Assembly (NCBI RefSeq): GCF_907164915.1 | Contig: NC_061868.1 | Span: forward strand, 20,083,819 to 20,147,818 | Length of the DNA stretch: 64,000 bases | Source of the DNA: Impatiens glandulifera | Taxonomy: Eukaryota; Streptophyta; Magnoliopsida; Ericales; Balsaminaceae | Direction: 5' to 3' | Shown: in pieces, positions 46,596-57,885 of the stretch | Numbering within the stretch: position 1 is the first letter of the stretch | How the letters are laid out: every line of letters begins with the position of its first letter | Notes under the pieces: model-generated | Told to the model about the DNA's origin: nothing | Databases searched by the model: none | Seen by the model: the letters and a program-made list of their open reading frames with translations, nothing else | Position numbers and translations under genes: made by a program

Positions 46596-46672
46596 TCTTA
46601 GAGAGAGAGAGATGAGGATTCACAGAAAAGATATACTCAACCCTTTGAATATGATCGTTTCTTTTATAAAGA
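46596..46672 (-). promoter_or_regulatory. TATA box and CT-rich leader upstream of D extra ORF
   Basis: On the minus strand TTTATAAAAG (46670-46661) is followed about 45 bp later by a CTCTCTCTCTCT tract (about 46612-46601), then the ATG at 46540. The 120-bp TATA-to-ATG distance looks like an independent plant promoter inside the retroelement. Confidence 0.55.
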
Positions 46673-46834
46673 AATGTTGAAGTATGACTATTAATGCAAT
46701 GATTATATAAACCATCAAAGATGAAAGGATATATGTTCCCAAGAGATGCTTCATTTAAGATAAGCAACATTTAAGACTATAATCATCAAAAATGTCATTA
46801 ATATCATGCGTGCAGAATAAAGTCATCAGAACTT

Positions 46835-48169
46835 TTAGTCATTCTTTTTATGTTGAGAGACACATGTCTCCAAGTTATTGAAGAAATGACTATTTGATTT
46901 TGGGGGAATAGTATGTGGACAGCTACTATAGTAGTGGACAGTTGTCCCTTTAGCATGAAGATGAGAGAACTTAGTCTCGGGTAGTGGTTTCGTGAAGATG
47001 TCTGGAGTTTGTTGATCTGTTTGAACATATTCAAGGAGAATGTAGTTCTGAATGACATGCTCTTGGATGAAATGATGTCGGATTTCGATGTGCTTTGTCC
47101 GAGAGTGTAAAATTGGATTATAGGTGATTGCAATTGCACTTGTGTTGTCGCGGAAAATTAGAGATTCTTCTACTTCAAGTCCATAGTTCCTCAACTGTTG
47201 TTGGATCCATAAGAGCTAAGAACAACAACTTCCTACTTCAAGATATTCGGCTTCAGTTGTAGACGTGGCCACTAGCGTCTACTTCTTGCTGAACTAAGAG
47301 ATCAAACGATCACCAAGAAACTGGCAAGTTCCGCTGGTACTTTTTCTATCAATCTTGTAACCTACATAATTTGCATCTAAGTAACTCGTTAAATTGAAAC
47401 TGGAATCCTTCGAATACCATAGTTCCACATTCTGAGTTCCCTTTAAATATTTCAAAATGCGCTTAGCGTTAGTAAAATGAGAAAGTTTAGGATTAGTCTA
47501 GAATCTTCCACAGACACCGACTACAAACTGAATGTCGGGTCAGCTAGCAATGAGGTAGAGCAAAGAGCCGATGAGCCCTCTATAGGCAGTGATGTCAACG
47601 CTTTGTCCACCTTCATCTTTGTATAGCTTGCTAGAAGAACTCATTGGAGTGGAAGCGGAAGAGCAACTCTCCATTCCAAACTTCTTTAGCAGTTCCTTGG
47701 TATATTTGGCTTGGTTGATGAGGGTCCCTATTTCAAGTTGACGAACTTGAAGACCAAAGAAGAATGTTAATTATCCCATCATGCTCATTTCAAATCTGTC
47801 ATGCATCAGCTTGACAAATTTCTCACACAATTTGGGGTTAGTTGATCCAAATATGATTTTAACAACATATACTTTAACAAGCAGAATATAAGAATCTTTA
47901 AGAAATCTAAACAATGTTTTGTCTACTGACCCAATACCAAAATCATGATCAAACAGAAACTTAATCAAAGTGTCATACCAAACTCTTGGAGCTTGATTCA
48001 AACTGTATAAGGCTTTGTCAAGTTTAAAAACATGATTTGGTAGAGTGTGATCTAGATAACTAGGAGGTTGTTCAACAAAAACATCTTCATTTAGTTTACC
48101 ATTTAAAAATGTACTTTTCACATCCATTTGAAAAACTTTGAAATTCTAAAAATATGCATAAACTAGGAA
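46835..48169 (-). pseudogene. RT 3' part and RNase H of copia D
   Basis: The minus strand from 48169 reads RT block MDVKSTFLNGKLNEDVFVEQPP and ALYSLNQAPRVWYDTL (48127-47771). The YVDD position is degenerate: the sequence gives VKVYVVKIIFGSTNP. Further down it reads ELLKKFGMESCS, TSTAEAEYLEVGSCCS, IFRDNTSAIAITYNP and RTKHIEIRHHFIQEHV (RNase H, 47194-46900). The pol end is altered after PLPETKFSHLH. Several stops and frameshifts. Confidence 0.85.
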
Positions 48170-48850
48170 CACTGGTGAAAAAGGGGTCAAAACCGAGAGT
48201 AAAAACTCTCGGTTTTGACCTTATAACTTTCGGTATAGACACTTTAGCGAAGGTTTTGGTAACTCTCTCCATCCCTCGGTATTGACTCTCTCGTTAAAAA
48301 CAATTGGGCATTTACCGAGAGATATCGTAGAGTTTTCGGTTTAAATGCCCTAGAGTAAAACCGAAAGGTAATTGAAAAACTTTCGGTTTTTCTCTTTGTG
48401 GAAAAACCGAGGGTTTTACAAATAACTCTCGGTTTTATTCAAACGGAGAAAACCGAGAGTTTTCATATTACTCTCGGTTTTCTCCATTTGAAGAAAACCG
48501 AGAGTTTTCATATAACTCTCGCTTTTCTCCATTTGAAGAAAACCGAGAGTTATTAAAAAACTCTCGGTTTTCTTCTAATGGAGAAAACCGAGAGTTATAT
48601 GAAAACTCTCAGTTTTCTCCATTTGAAGAAAACAGAGGGTTATTATAAAACTTTCGGTTTTCCTCTGTGTGGAAAAACCGAGAGTGTTCTAATAACTCTC
48701 GGTTTTCGTCTTTGAGTAAAAACCTAGGGTTTGTCATATAACTCTCGGTTTTCTCTTTGGGTAAAAACCGAGAGTTTTCTAATATCTCTCGGTTTTTCCA
48801 TTTGAAGAAAACCCGAGAGATTTCAATATTACTTTCGGTTTTTTCCCGTA
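48170..48850. repeat. Left TIR and CCGAGAGTT subterminal repeats
   Basis: After the TIR, about twenty copies of AAAACCGAGAGTT or its complement AACTCTCGGTTTT occur, often paired as hairpins with 4-10 nt loops. In En/Spm such subterminal repeats bind the TNPA protein; that role is inferred here. Confidence 0.85.
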
Positions 48851-49106
48851 ATTTTTTAAAAATGTGCGGATTATTTTGCTCACAACCAAAACTTGTTCAG
48901 CCAAACCAATATATCAATGATAAAAGAAATGGCACATACATTAAACGATCACATTAATTAATCATTATCATTACAAAATTCGAAACCAAACGAATAATCC
49001 GAACAATCTGTTATAAATTCAAATTGATACAACTATTAATGAAAACATGTTTTGAATCGAAACAACCTTAGCTTGTGGGAGGAGGAGGTGGTTGTTGCCT
49101 CATATA
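48851..49106. other. Short spacer between subterminal repeats and TNPA-like gene
   Basis: AT-rich, probably the 3' untranslated region of the minus-strand TNPA-like gene. No other feature seen. Confidence 0.4.
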
Positions 49107-50813
49107 CTATTCGATTCTCTCCATTCTTGCGTTCATCTCTAACTTTTCCCTCTCCATTCTTGTCACAATTTCTTCCATTTCCGCTTCCATTTCTTCCATT
49201 CTGCGCCTTCTTTCTTCATCCCTCTTCTCCAGTTCCTCCAGCTTGAGCTTCATTATTTGATTCTCTTCTAACAATCGCTCATTGTTTCGCTGTGAACTGT
49301 TTCCACTTCGATGATCCTCACGAAAGTGTGTCGGTCGGACGCCTGATCCCATTCCGAACACGACCCCGTGTTTTTGTTGTTCGAACACCCTCTCCGTCAA
49401 TTCGAAATCCGATATTCCCGGTTCGTTACTAACAACCTCCTCCATCTCAACCAGCACAATTCAAATAAAATATCATTTCTATAATAAAAAACTAGGCATA
49501 TTCAATTCACTTACAATTTTCTCTTGCATGTGTTCGTCCGGGACGGGTGTTGGGTTTTCTTTTGTCAGTTTTGGGGTACGGGTCCTCTTGAATACTTCAA
49601 TTACAGACGGTGCCCGTCCCATTTCAATCGCCTGTTGAAATAAATGATTTATATAATTAATAACAATCTTTAGATTAAGTTATTACAAATAATTTACTTA
49701 CCAACCCGTCTTCAATCTGTGCAAACGGTCTACTTCCCGTTCGATGCGGGAATTTCAGCTTCTTCCTGTTCTTCATATTTGTAGAACTGTTTCTCTGTAT
49801 TTGAAATAAAAAATGAAGTTAGATTAATTAGTATCAACTTTTATTTGAATTATGAAACCGTACCTTAAATGTTTCTGTGAAGAAATGGTTGCGACACACA
49901 AACTCCCAATCATCTCGATCGTAGTCTGGTGGAGGATTAGCCAGTACTGCCGCCTTGTCTCCTTTATGGACACGGATATATGTCTTGTTCAAATCCGACC
50001 GCCATCTATCCCATATCTGATTGGCGTGTCCCAATCCGGTCTTTCGAAAAGACTCAATATCACCATTAGTAGCTTCGAACGGATCCTGAAAAAAATAACA
50101 TCCAAATGTTAAAAATAATTATTTAATGACGTAATGTATAATCAAGTAATAAGTATTTCCTTGATAGTAGTCCACAGTGAATCTAATTGGTCTGCACTTA
50201 AAGCCTTCCACTTTAGAAGACGGTGTGAGACGGCTGCGGGGTCCTGGATAATCGACCCCACATGTCTAGACCACCATGTTCTTCCCACGTCTGTACCGCC
50301 TGGCCGACCATCCTTTTCTCTAAACGTGAGAGGAATCCTTGTCCCCACTACCCTCTTAGACAGCGCAATATTCTTGTTCTTCCCCCGTCTCTTGCGGGCA
50401 GAAGATTCTTTAAAATTATCAAAATCATAATTAGATATGACAATCAATTGAAACACTAACTAATTTGTAAACGAGTTACCTGTTGATGATGGGTCGGGAG
50501 TGGTCCTGTGCTCCTCCTCGTCATCCTGCTCCTCGACAGGCTCCTCGAGACCCTCGTCTTCAGCCTCATCGCTATCCACCATATCAGCGAATGTGCTCTC
50601 TATAAACTCTTGGAACTCACTAGTCTCAACATCCTCGTCTGTTGGGGGAGGCGCAGTAGCTATCGGGACCACAGCAATCGGTGGTTGGTCTCTAGAAGAC
50701 GATCCTCGGAGCTTTAAGGACTCGGATTGGGCAAGTAGGTTTTGGTAGCTTTTATCCAATTTCTTGGGTGTCTTCCTCATACTCTTCCAAGTTGTTTTAG
50801 GACCTTCAGACAT
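49107..50813 (-). CDS. TNPA-like CACTA accessory protein, six exons, ~450 aa
   Basis: Exons on the minus strand: 50813-50480, 50407-50160, 50085-49864, 49794-49702, 49631-49515 and 49445-49107, adding up to exactly 451 codons with the stop. All introns look GT-AG except the second, whose donor reads AAG/GA at 50159-50158 where GT is expected, so a splice-site mutation is likely. Residues: SMRKTPKKLDKSYQNLLAQ near the N-terminus, then a Pro/acidic stretch, then IPLTFREKDGRPGG and GRTWWSRHVGSII. RVFEQQKHGVVFGMGSGVRP is typical of plant En/Spm 'transposase_24'-type proteins, and the C-terminal coiled coil is rich in EEM/ERE. In En/Spm the TNPA class binds subterminal repeats and aids transposition. 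It is divergent from, and lies downstream of, the TNPD gene. Confidence 0.72.
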
Positions 50814-50889
50814 TCTTAATTCACACCATTAATAAAATTGAGTGAATAATTGAAATAAAGTAGTAATAAGAATGAATATAAAGAAACCA

Positions 50890-53006
50890 AACATAAATCT
50901 ACCTAATTCATTAATCTGAACTATATGTTTGTAAACCGCGGTTTTATTTTTATCACAATCTTCCAACCGGGTCGGGCTGACATATCAGGGGCGTAGAAAT
51001 ACTTGTTTTGCTTGACTCGCCAATATATACGGGTCTTGACTTTGGGTTTTCAAAATTCGGTTTACATTTACACTTACGAAGCTATATTTATCCACTTTCA
51101 CTCCTAGTTCCCCCGAGTGTGTATCAAACCACTTACACTTGAATAAAACAACTCGTTTGTGAGAATAGTATTGTACTTCGATTATATCCGTCAAAACTCC
51201 GTAGTATGACATAGTTTCAGATCCGTTGTACCCCTCAACAACCACCCCACTATTTTGAGTGGTAAAACTTTCGTCTTATTTTTCTGTACAGAATTTGAAT
51301 CCGTTTACTTTACACCAAACATACATAGACGAGTACATACTTGGACCTTCTCCTAAGATCTTGAGGTCTCTTGATATGTCGTTAATTTCTGCTAAATGGG
51401 CGACCTATATATGTATCCGAAATGAAGTTGTTAAAATTAATAAAAATCTAGGGGGATCTCTATAATCAGTTCGACCATCAAACGACTCTTTATCCCTTCT
51501 GTATTTGTGCTTCGGTGGAAGGAAACGTCTATGACCAAAGTAGCATTGTTTGGAACCATGAACCAATCGAAGAGATACCGTGTCGTTGTTACAACAAGGA
51601 CAAGTGAATTTACCTTTCGTACTCCAGCCTGATAAATTCGCGTATGCGGGAAAGTCGTTAATGGTCCACAACAACGCCGCTCGCATGTTAAAGTATTGCA
51701 AGGTGTGTGCATCAAACGTTTTCACACCTGTTTACCACAGTTCATGCAACTCTTCGATCAATGGCTGGAGAAATATGTCAATTGCATCTCCCGGACTCTT
51801 TGGACCCGGAATTAACATAGATAAAATGAAATTGCTAGAATCCATGCAAGTCGTGGGTGACACATTATAAGGAACGAGAATAACCGGCCAAACACTGTAT
51901 GATTTTTTCCCATTTGCAAATGGCTGAAACCCATCGCTTGATAAACCCAGTCTTAAGTTTCGAGATTCTGAAACAAAATCTGTATAATTTTCATCAAACG
52001 TCTTCCAAGTTAAGGAATCAGCGGGGTGTCTCAACGTATCACTATCAACTCTTCCTTCTTTATGCCATCTCATCATTGGAGCCGTTTTTGAGGACATGTA
52101 TAGTCTTTGCAGTCTTGGTATTAAAGGGAAATATCTCAACACCTTTTTTGGAATAAATTTCACATTTTGCTTCTCCCGAACTGTCCCACTTGTTTGGTCG
52201 ACTTTTCATCTTGAAAGACCGCAAACTCTGCAATAATCTTCATTTATGTCGTCCTTCCAAAATAGCATACAATTGTTCTTACATGCGTCTATCTTGTCAT
52301 ATTTAAGCCCGATATCAGTAATGAATTTTTTACTTTCGTAGTATGAGTTTGGCAATTGAGCGTCAATCGGTAATATGTAGTCTTTAAGCAGACGCAACAA
52401 CATATCGAACGAAGAATTCGTCCATTGACATACATTTTTTATGTGAAGTAGTTTCAGTAGTGCCGATGATTTCGTTATTCGAGCACCTTCATACGATGGC
52501 CGTTTGCAATCATCAAGCAATTTATAAAATCTATGCGCATCTTTGACTAGTTCATCGTTGCTCGGGACGTCATTAACGTTGGGGAACATATCGTTTATAA
52601 ATTCGTGCATATAACGTTCTTCATTGACCTCTTCATTAACTATATTATTCATCTCCTGTCTCGCATCGTTGAATTCCGGCACGGCATCCTCCGACTGATC
52701 ATCGTCATCATCATCATCTAAGTCATCGGCATCTTCATCGACATCGTCATTAACCACTTGAGTAGTACGTCTCTTTTCTCCATGAAAATACCAATACTCA
52801 TAATCAACATTTATTCCATAAATGATGAGGTGAGTCTTCACTTCGTCTATTTCCATAAATGGCGTGTTCAAGCATTTCACACAGGGACATTTCACGGTTT
52901 GTCGGGATGTATTCCTAAGAGCATACTCGAGGAATTTGTCAACGCCTTCCTCGTAATCTGGATGATCTCGACGTAAGGTCATCCAGCTTTTATCGGGTAC
53001 TTCCAT
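50890..53006 (-). pseudogene. TNPD/TNP2-type CACTA transposase, degenerate
   Basis: The start is most likely ATG at 53006 (MEVPDKSWMTLRRDHPDYEE), opening a transposase-associated domain with the CPCVKCLN zinc-like motif. A Poly-Asp stretch follows. Transposase_21 (TNP2) then runs from TKSSALLKLLHIK onward through CRVCGLSR, a TGA at 52206-52208 where Trp is expected, FLPLIPRL-type and SDGFQPF segments, and a TAA at 51732-51734 after LHELW. Then VKTFDAHTLQYFNMRAALLWTINDFPAY and CPCCNNDT. After DYRDPPRFL the normal catalytic remainder and DUF4218 are missing, and the sequence jumps to a DUF4216-type end (YYGVLTDIIEVQYY..., with VFLRP then a frameshift into DMSARPGW near 50985). It cannot make an active transposase. 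Confidence 0.85.
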
Positions 53007-54789
53007 ATTTTTAATAAAATGGAAAACAACCCGCATTATTATTTACATAAATTTGTCTAAATTAATTAGGCTTACATAATGCTAACATAATTTCTATCTA
53101 ATCTATCATTATCCAACCAAAATTCAACATACATATAATCTAAAATTATATCATTCATACACATTTCGAAGCAATCAATTATAATCCAACATAATTTTAT
53201 TCATACATAATTCATTCCATATAACAATTCTAACCTACAATCAAATCTAATTCAAACCCAATCTAATCCAACATAATCTAACAAACTTAATACCTAATTT
53301 AACATAAATCAAATCAAACAAAAATATCACTTAAATCTAACATGAAAAGCTAACATAATCAAACATGATACATAATCTAACATGAATCTAATCGAACATA
53401 AATCAAACTTAAATTTAACATGAAAAGCTAACATAAATCTAACATTAAACTAAACATAACCATATAATAAACCAACAAGAACTAACCTTGCACAAAAAGA
53501 GCAACGAAGAAGAGCAGCGGATGTAGATTGACGGGCGGGCAGGGGGCGGCTGAAATTCGTAATCCAAACCTAAAAACAATAAATTACACCCAAATCAAAC
53601 CAATCACAATCAAAACAAAATCAAACCAAAACCTAAAATAAACAACATCTAACCTAAATCAAACCAATCACAATCAAAACAAAATCAAACCAAAACCTAA
53701 ATGAAACAACATCTAACCTAAATCAAACCAATCATAATCAAAACAAAATCAAACCAAAACCTAAATTAAACAACATCTAACCTAAATCAAACCAATCACA
53801 ATTAAAACAAAATTAAACCAAAACCAAAATTAAACAACATCTAACATAAATCAAACCAATCACAATCAAAACAAAATCAAACCAAAACCTAAATTAAACA
53901 ACATCTAACCTAAATCAAACCAATCACAATCAAAACAAAATCAAACCAAAACCAAAATTAAACAACATCTAACCTAAATCAAACCAATCACAATCAAAAC
54001 AAAATCAAACCAAAACCTAAATTAAACAACATTTAACCTAAATCAAACCAATCACAATCAAAACAAAATCAAACCAAAACCAAAATTAAACAACATCTAA
54101 CCTAAATCAAACCAATCACAATCAAACCAAAATCAAACTAAAAGTTAAATTAAACAACATCTAACCTAAATCAAACCAATCACAATCAAAACAAAATCAA
54201 ACCAAAACCTAAATTAAACAACATCTAACCTAAATCAAATATCAATTAAACCCAAATCAAACCAACCACAATCAAACCTAAATCAAAATATAAAATCAAT
54301 TCCAAAATTTAATCCAATAACCTAATCTTAAACTTATAACCTAATTTAACAATAATATATACATAATCTAACAATAATCTAACCTAATTGCAAAAATCTA
54401 ACAAAAATCTAACAATAATCTAACCTAATTTCAAAAATCTAACAAGAATCTAAAATTAATCTAACCTAATTGCAACAATCTAACAATAATCTAACAATAA
54501 TCTAACCTAATTGCAAAAAAAATTATAAACTAACCTTGTAGGGCGGCGGCGGCGGCAGAGGAGATTCTTTAAGATTCGGCGGCGGCAGAGGGAGATTCTT
54601 CAAAGGCTTTCGGTGGTCTTCGCTGGTCTTCGGTAGGGCGGCGGCGCGGTGTCTTGGTCTTCGGTGGTCTTCGGTAGGGAGCCGGTGCGGCGTCTTGGTC
54701 GTCGGGGAGAGAGAAGCGGGCGGCGGAGATGAGAGGAGAAGAGAGAAAACAAATCGGGAAAGAAGAAGAGATAGAGGCGCTTTTTTATT
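53007..54789. repeat. TNPD upstream region with 64-bp tandem repeat and GC-rich leader
   Basis: From about 53592 to 54260 a 64-bp unit (anchor AAATCAAACCAATCAC at 53592, 53656, 53720 and so on) repeats about ten times with few changes; it contains almost no G on the plus strand. From 54540 to 54780 is a GC-rich block with GGCGGCGGCGG and TCTTCGGTGGTCTTCG repeats, probably the first exon/leader of the TNPD transcript, so the array would lie in its first intron. No coding seen. Confidence 0.7.
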
Positions 54790-55780
54790 TTTATTCTGTC
54801 ATTTCCGAGAGTTTTATATACAACTCTCGGTTTTGACCCTTATTAAACCCCGAGAGTTTTATATACAACTTTCGGTTTTGACCCTTATTAAAACCGAGAG
54901 TTGTATATATAACTCTCGGTTTTGACCCTTATTAAAACCGAGAGTTGTATATATAACTCTTGGTCTTCAGAAGTATAAAACCCGGAAGTTTTATATAAAA
55001 CTTTAGGTTTAGATGGATATTTCCGAAGGTTAAATATATAACTTTCGGGATTATCACTTCCTAATTTGTTAAATTCTTTTGTTTCTCACCTTCTAATGAC
55101 CTTTAACAACATTAATTTAACACATTTGATATCCTTAAAATATTGCACAATCCATATGATCAAACATTACACACATTAATAAGATAATCAAACATAAACA
55201 TTCAAATACACTTCTCTATAATAATCAAACACAATCATAAACATTTCAACATAAAACACAATATTAATTTTTAAAATATAACCCACAATTGATTATATTA
55301 GTTAGGAGTCTATATTGGAAAGAAAAAATACTCTAATTTAAAAAATTGAAAATGTAAAAACTGAAAGTTATATAATTAACTTTCGGAAATAATCATATAA
55401 ACCGAGAGTTGTATATATAACTCTCGGTCTTCAGAAGTATAAAACCCGAAAGTTTTATATAAAACTTTCGGTTTAGATAGATATTTCCGAAGGTTAAATA
55501 TATAACTTTCGGGATTATCACTTCCTAATTTGTTAAATTCTTTTGTTTCTCACCTTCTAATGACCTTTAACAACATTGATTTAACACATTTGATATCCTT
55601 AAAATATTGCACAATCCATATGATCAAACATTACACACATTCATAAGATAATCAAACATAAACATTCAAATACACTTCTCTATAATAATCAAACACAATC
55701 ATAAACATTTCAACATAAAACACAATATTAATTTTTAAAATATAACCCACACTTGATTATATTAGTTAGGAGTTAAGATT
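54790..55780. repeat. Internal CCGAGAGTT repeats and 464-bp tandem duplication
   Basis: 54800-54960 has CCGAGAGTT/AACTCTCGG units as at the left end. A segment starting near 54930 (GTCTTCAGAAGTATAAAACCC) is repeated 464 bp later from about 55394, almost unchanged through ATTAGTTAGGAGT (to about 55777). Confidence 0.82.
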
Positions 55781-56570
55781 AGTGGGTTAAAAACAAAATA
55801 ATTTAACAAATTAGGAATTGTTAAAACCGAAAGTTATATCATTAACTTTCGTTTTTTATGTGTATTTGCGAAGGTTTTAAATAAACCTCTCGGTCCTGAC
55901 CTTAAACAGAATATTTTTGGGAAGGGTTAAAACCGAAGGTTTATTTGAAAACCTTCGGTTTTACCCTTCCCCGTACTTAGAAATTTTTTAGAATTTTTTA
56001 AGGAGGTGTCAAAACCAAATGTGTATTTGAAAACCTTCGGTTTTTACCCTTCCCCATACTTAGAAAATTTTCAAATTTTTTTAACTGAGGGTCAAAACCG
56101 AAGGTTTTCAAATAAACCTTCGATTTTACCCTTCCCCATACTTAGAAGTTTTTTAGATTTTTTTAAGCAGGGGTCAAAACCGAAGGTTTTCAAATAAACC
56201 TTCAGTTTTACCCTTCCCCATACTTAGAAACTTTTTAGATTTTTACATAACAGGGGTCAAAACCGAAGGTTTTCAAATAAACCTTCGGTTTTTACACTTC
56301 CCCATACTTAGAAATTTTTTAGATTTTTTTAAGCAGGGGTCAAAACCGAAGGTTTATTTGAAAACCTTCGGTTTTTAGCATTCCCCATACTTAGAAAATT
56401 TTCAGATTTTTTTAACCGAGGGTTAAAACCGAAGGTTTTCAAATAAACCTTCGGTTTTAACCTTCCCCATACTTATAAATTTTTTAGATTTTTACTTAAC
56501 ATGGGTCAAAACCGAAGGTTTATTTGAAAACCTTCGGTTTTGGCCATGCTGTTTTTTTTTAAAAGGTAAA
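55781..56570. repeat. Internal CCGAAGGTT hairpin repeats
   Basis: About ten pairs of AAAACCGAAGGTTT and AAACCTTCGGTTTT separated by CCCTTCCCCATACTTAGAAA-like spacers, period roughly 80-90 bp. The same words occur near the right terminus (57415-57865), not near the left terminus. Confidence 0.82.
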
Positions 56571-56717
56571 AAGTAAACAAAAATAACATAATTAATTAAC
56601 AACATATTAAAACCAAACCAAACCAAACATAATAATAATAATTCATGAAAATTAAAACAAAACACATAAAAATATTGTAATCGTTCGTACGGAAAAACAA
56701 ATAAACACATAATTAAT

Positions 56718-57011
56718 CTAGAAATTATTAGATGGGGTGTGAGGAGAGGGTGGTTGATTCAGTCGACTCCTCAACATTACAAGTTCCTGTTCGAGATTCT
56801 CTAATCTCTGGGCCATTTCGGCCCTGTCCGCTTTAATTTCACTGAGCATACGGCCTCTTTCCGCATCCCTCAATCGGATTTGCTCCATTTCCAGCGTCAT
56901 CCGTCTCACCTCTTCCTCACGTGCCGCAATTTCTAATTGTGCTATCAGATTCTGGTAACACGGATGCAGTTTCTTCGGTGTACGCCGAAGACTATTCCAT
57001 GAATCACCCAT
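56718..57011 (-). CDS. Mini TNPA-like protein, 97 aa, intact
   Basis: Minus-strand ATG at 57011. Residues 4-24 (SWNSLRRTPKKLHPCYQNLI) align to residues 9-28 of the TNPA-like protein (TWKSMRKTPKKLDKSYQNLL). Then the frame goes straight into a highly charged coiled coil (EEEVRRMTLEMEQIRLRDAE ... EMAQRLENLEQEL) and ends with a Pro/Ser tail. The DNA-binding-like middle of TNPA is missing. It is uninterrupted by introns, in contrast to the six-exon gene. A GC-rich, GAGAGAG-containing leader lies upstream at 57300-57370. It could dimerise with TNPA through the coiled coil, but no function is known. Confidence 0.6.
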   Translation of the reverse strand: MGDSWNSLRRTPKKLHPCYQNLIAQLEIAAREEEVRRMTLEMEQIRLRDAERGRMLSEIKADRAEMAQRLENLEQELVMLRSRLNQPPSPHTPSNNF

Positions 57012-57885
57012 ATTCGTACATAAATTTCATATATATCATGTATATGTATATATATATTAATCAAACAAAATAACCGTAACCTAAATCTAATATATATAAC
57101 TTCAATCAAACAAAAAAACAAAACTAACATATATTTAACAAACTAACCAAAATCTAATCTAAACAAAAACGTATAGACAAATCTAAATCAATAAAACAAA
57201 CAAATAATTTAAACTAGCCTAAATCTAGATAATATATATATACAAACTTAATAAATCTTAATATAATAATAAAAAAACAAAAAAAACAAATTAAACAAAC
57301 TTGGACGAGAGAAGAGAAGAACCGGCGTGGAGGAGACGGCTGCGGCGCGGGAGAGAGAGAAATGGGAGGGTGGAATAAAAAAAAGAAGGGTTAGGGTTTG
57401 TATTTATAGAGGTAGATGCCGAAGGTTTTCATATAATTTTCGGTTTTGATATTAGTCCAAATCGAAGGTTTATTAAAAACCCTTCGGAAATAACCATTAC
57501 CAAACTTAGAATTATTTTTAATTGAGCAAAACCGAAGATTCTTTGTAAAACTTTCGGAAAAGAGAATTTCAAAATAGATAAACCCGAAGGTTCTTTGAAT
57601 AACCTTCGCAATTAAAAATCCCGGGATTTCAAAACCGAAGGTTTTTGTAAAAACCTTCGCAAATAACCCACATCCAACACTTAGAATTTTTTTTGGTTTT
57701 TTGGGAAGGTAAAAACCGAAAGTTCTACAAAGAACTTTCGGTAAGAATTAGTAAACCCGAAGGTTTTACACCCCCCTCGTAATCTATTTTTAATACCGAA
57801 GGATTTGTTCATCTCAGGAGTATTTAGGAGAGTTTTATAAAACCTTCGGAAATAACCGTCGGTAAAGGTCCTTTTTTTACTAGTG
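57012..57885. repeat. Leader, CCGAAGGTT subterminal repeats and right TIR
   Basis: 57012-57300 is AT-rich; 57300-57370 is a GC-rich leader; 57415-57868 has pairs of CCGAAGGTT/AACCTTCGG; the TIR is at 57869-57885. The repeat words differ from those near the left TIR by GAAGG for GAGAG. Confidence 0.8.

Larger units (their letters stand above)
48170..57885 (-). mobile_element. CACTA (En/Spm-like) DNA transposon, 9.7 kb
   Basis: The left end reads CACTGGTGAAAAAGGGG; the right end, reverse-complemented, reads CACTAGTAAAAAAAGGA (13 of 17 identical). A 3-bp duplication GAA flanks both ends (48167-48169, 57886-57888). Subterminal inverted repeats of type AAAACCGAGAG fill 48187-48850. Minus-strand genes inside encode TNPA-like, TNPD/TNP2-like and a short TNPA-related protein. 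The insertion point is within RT of copia D, so it is younger than D. The two ends carry different subterminal repeat words, suggesting a composite origin. Confidence 0.93.

Noticed and set aside
48190..48850. AAAACCGAGAG repeats as a telomere-like or satellite array
   Set aside because: They lie just inside a CACTA TIR and occur as inverted pairs, which fits subterminal repeats of that transposon.
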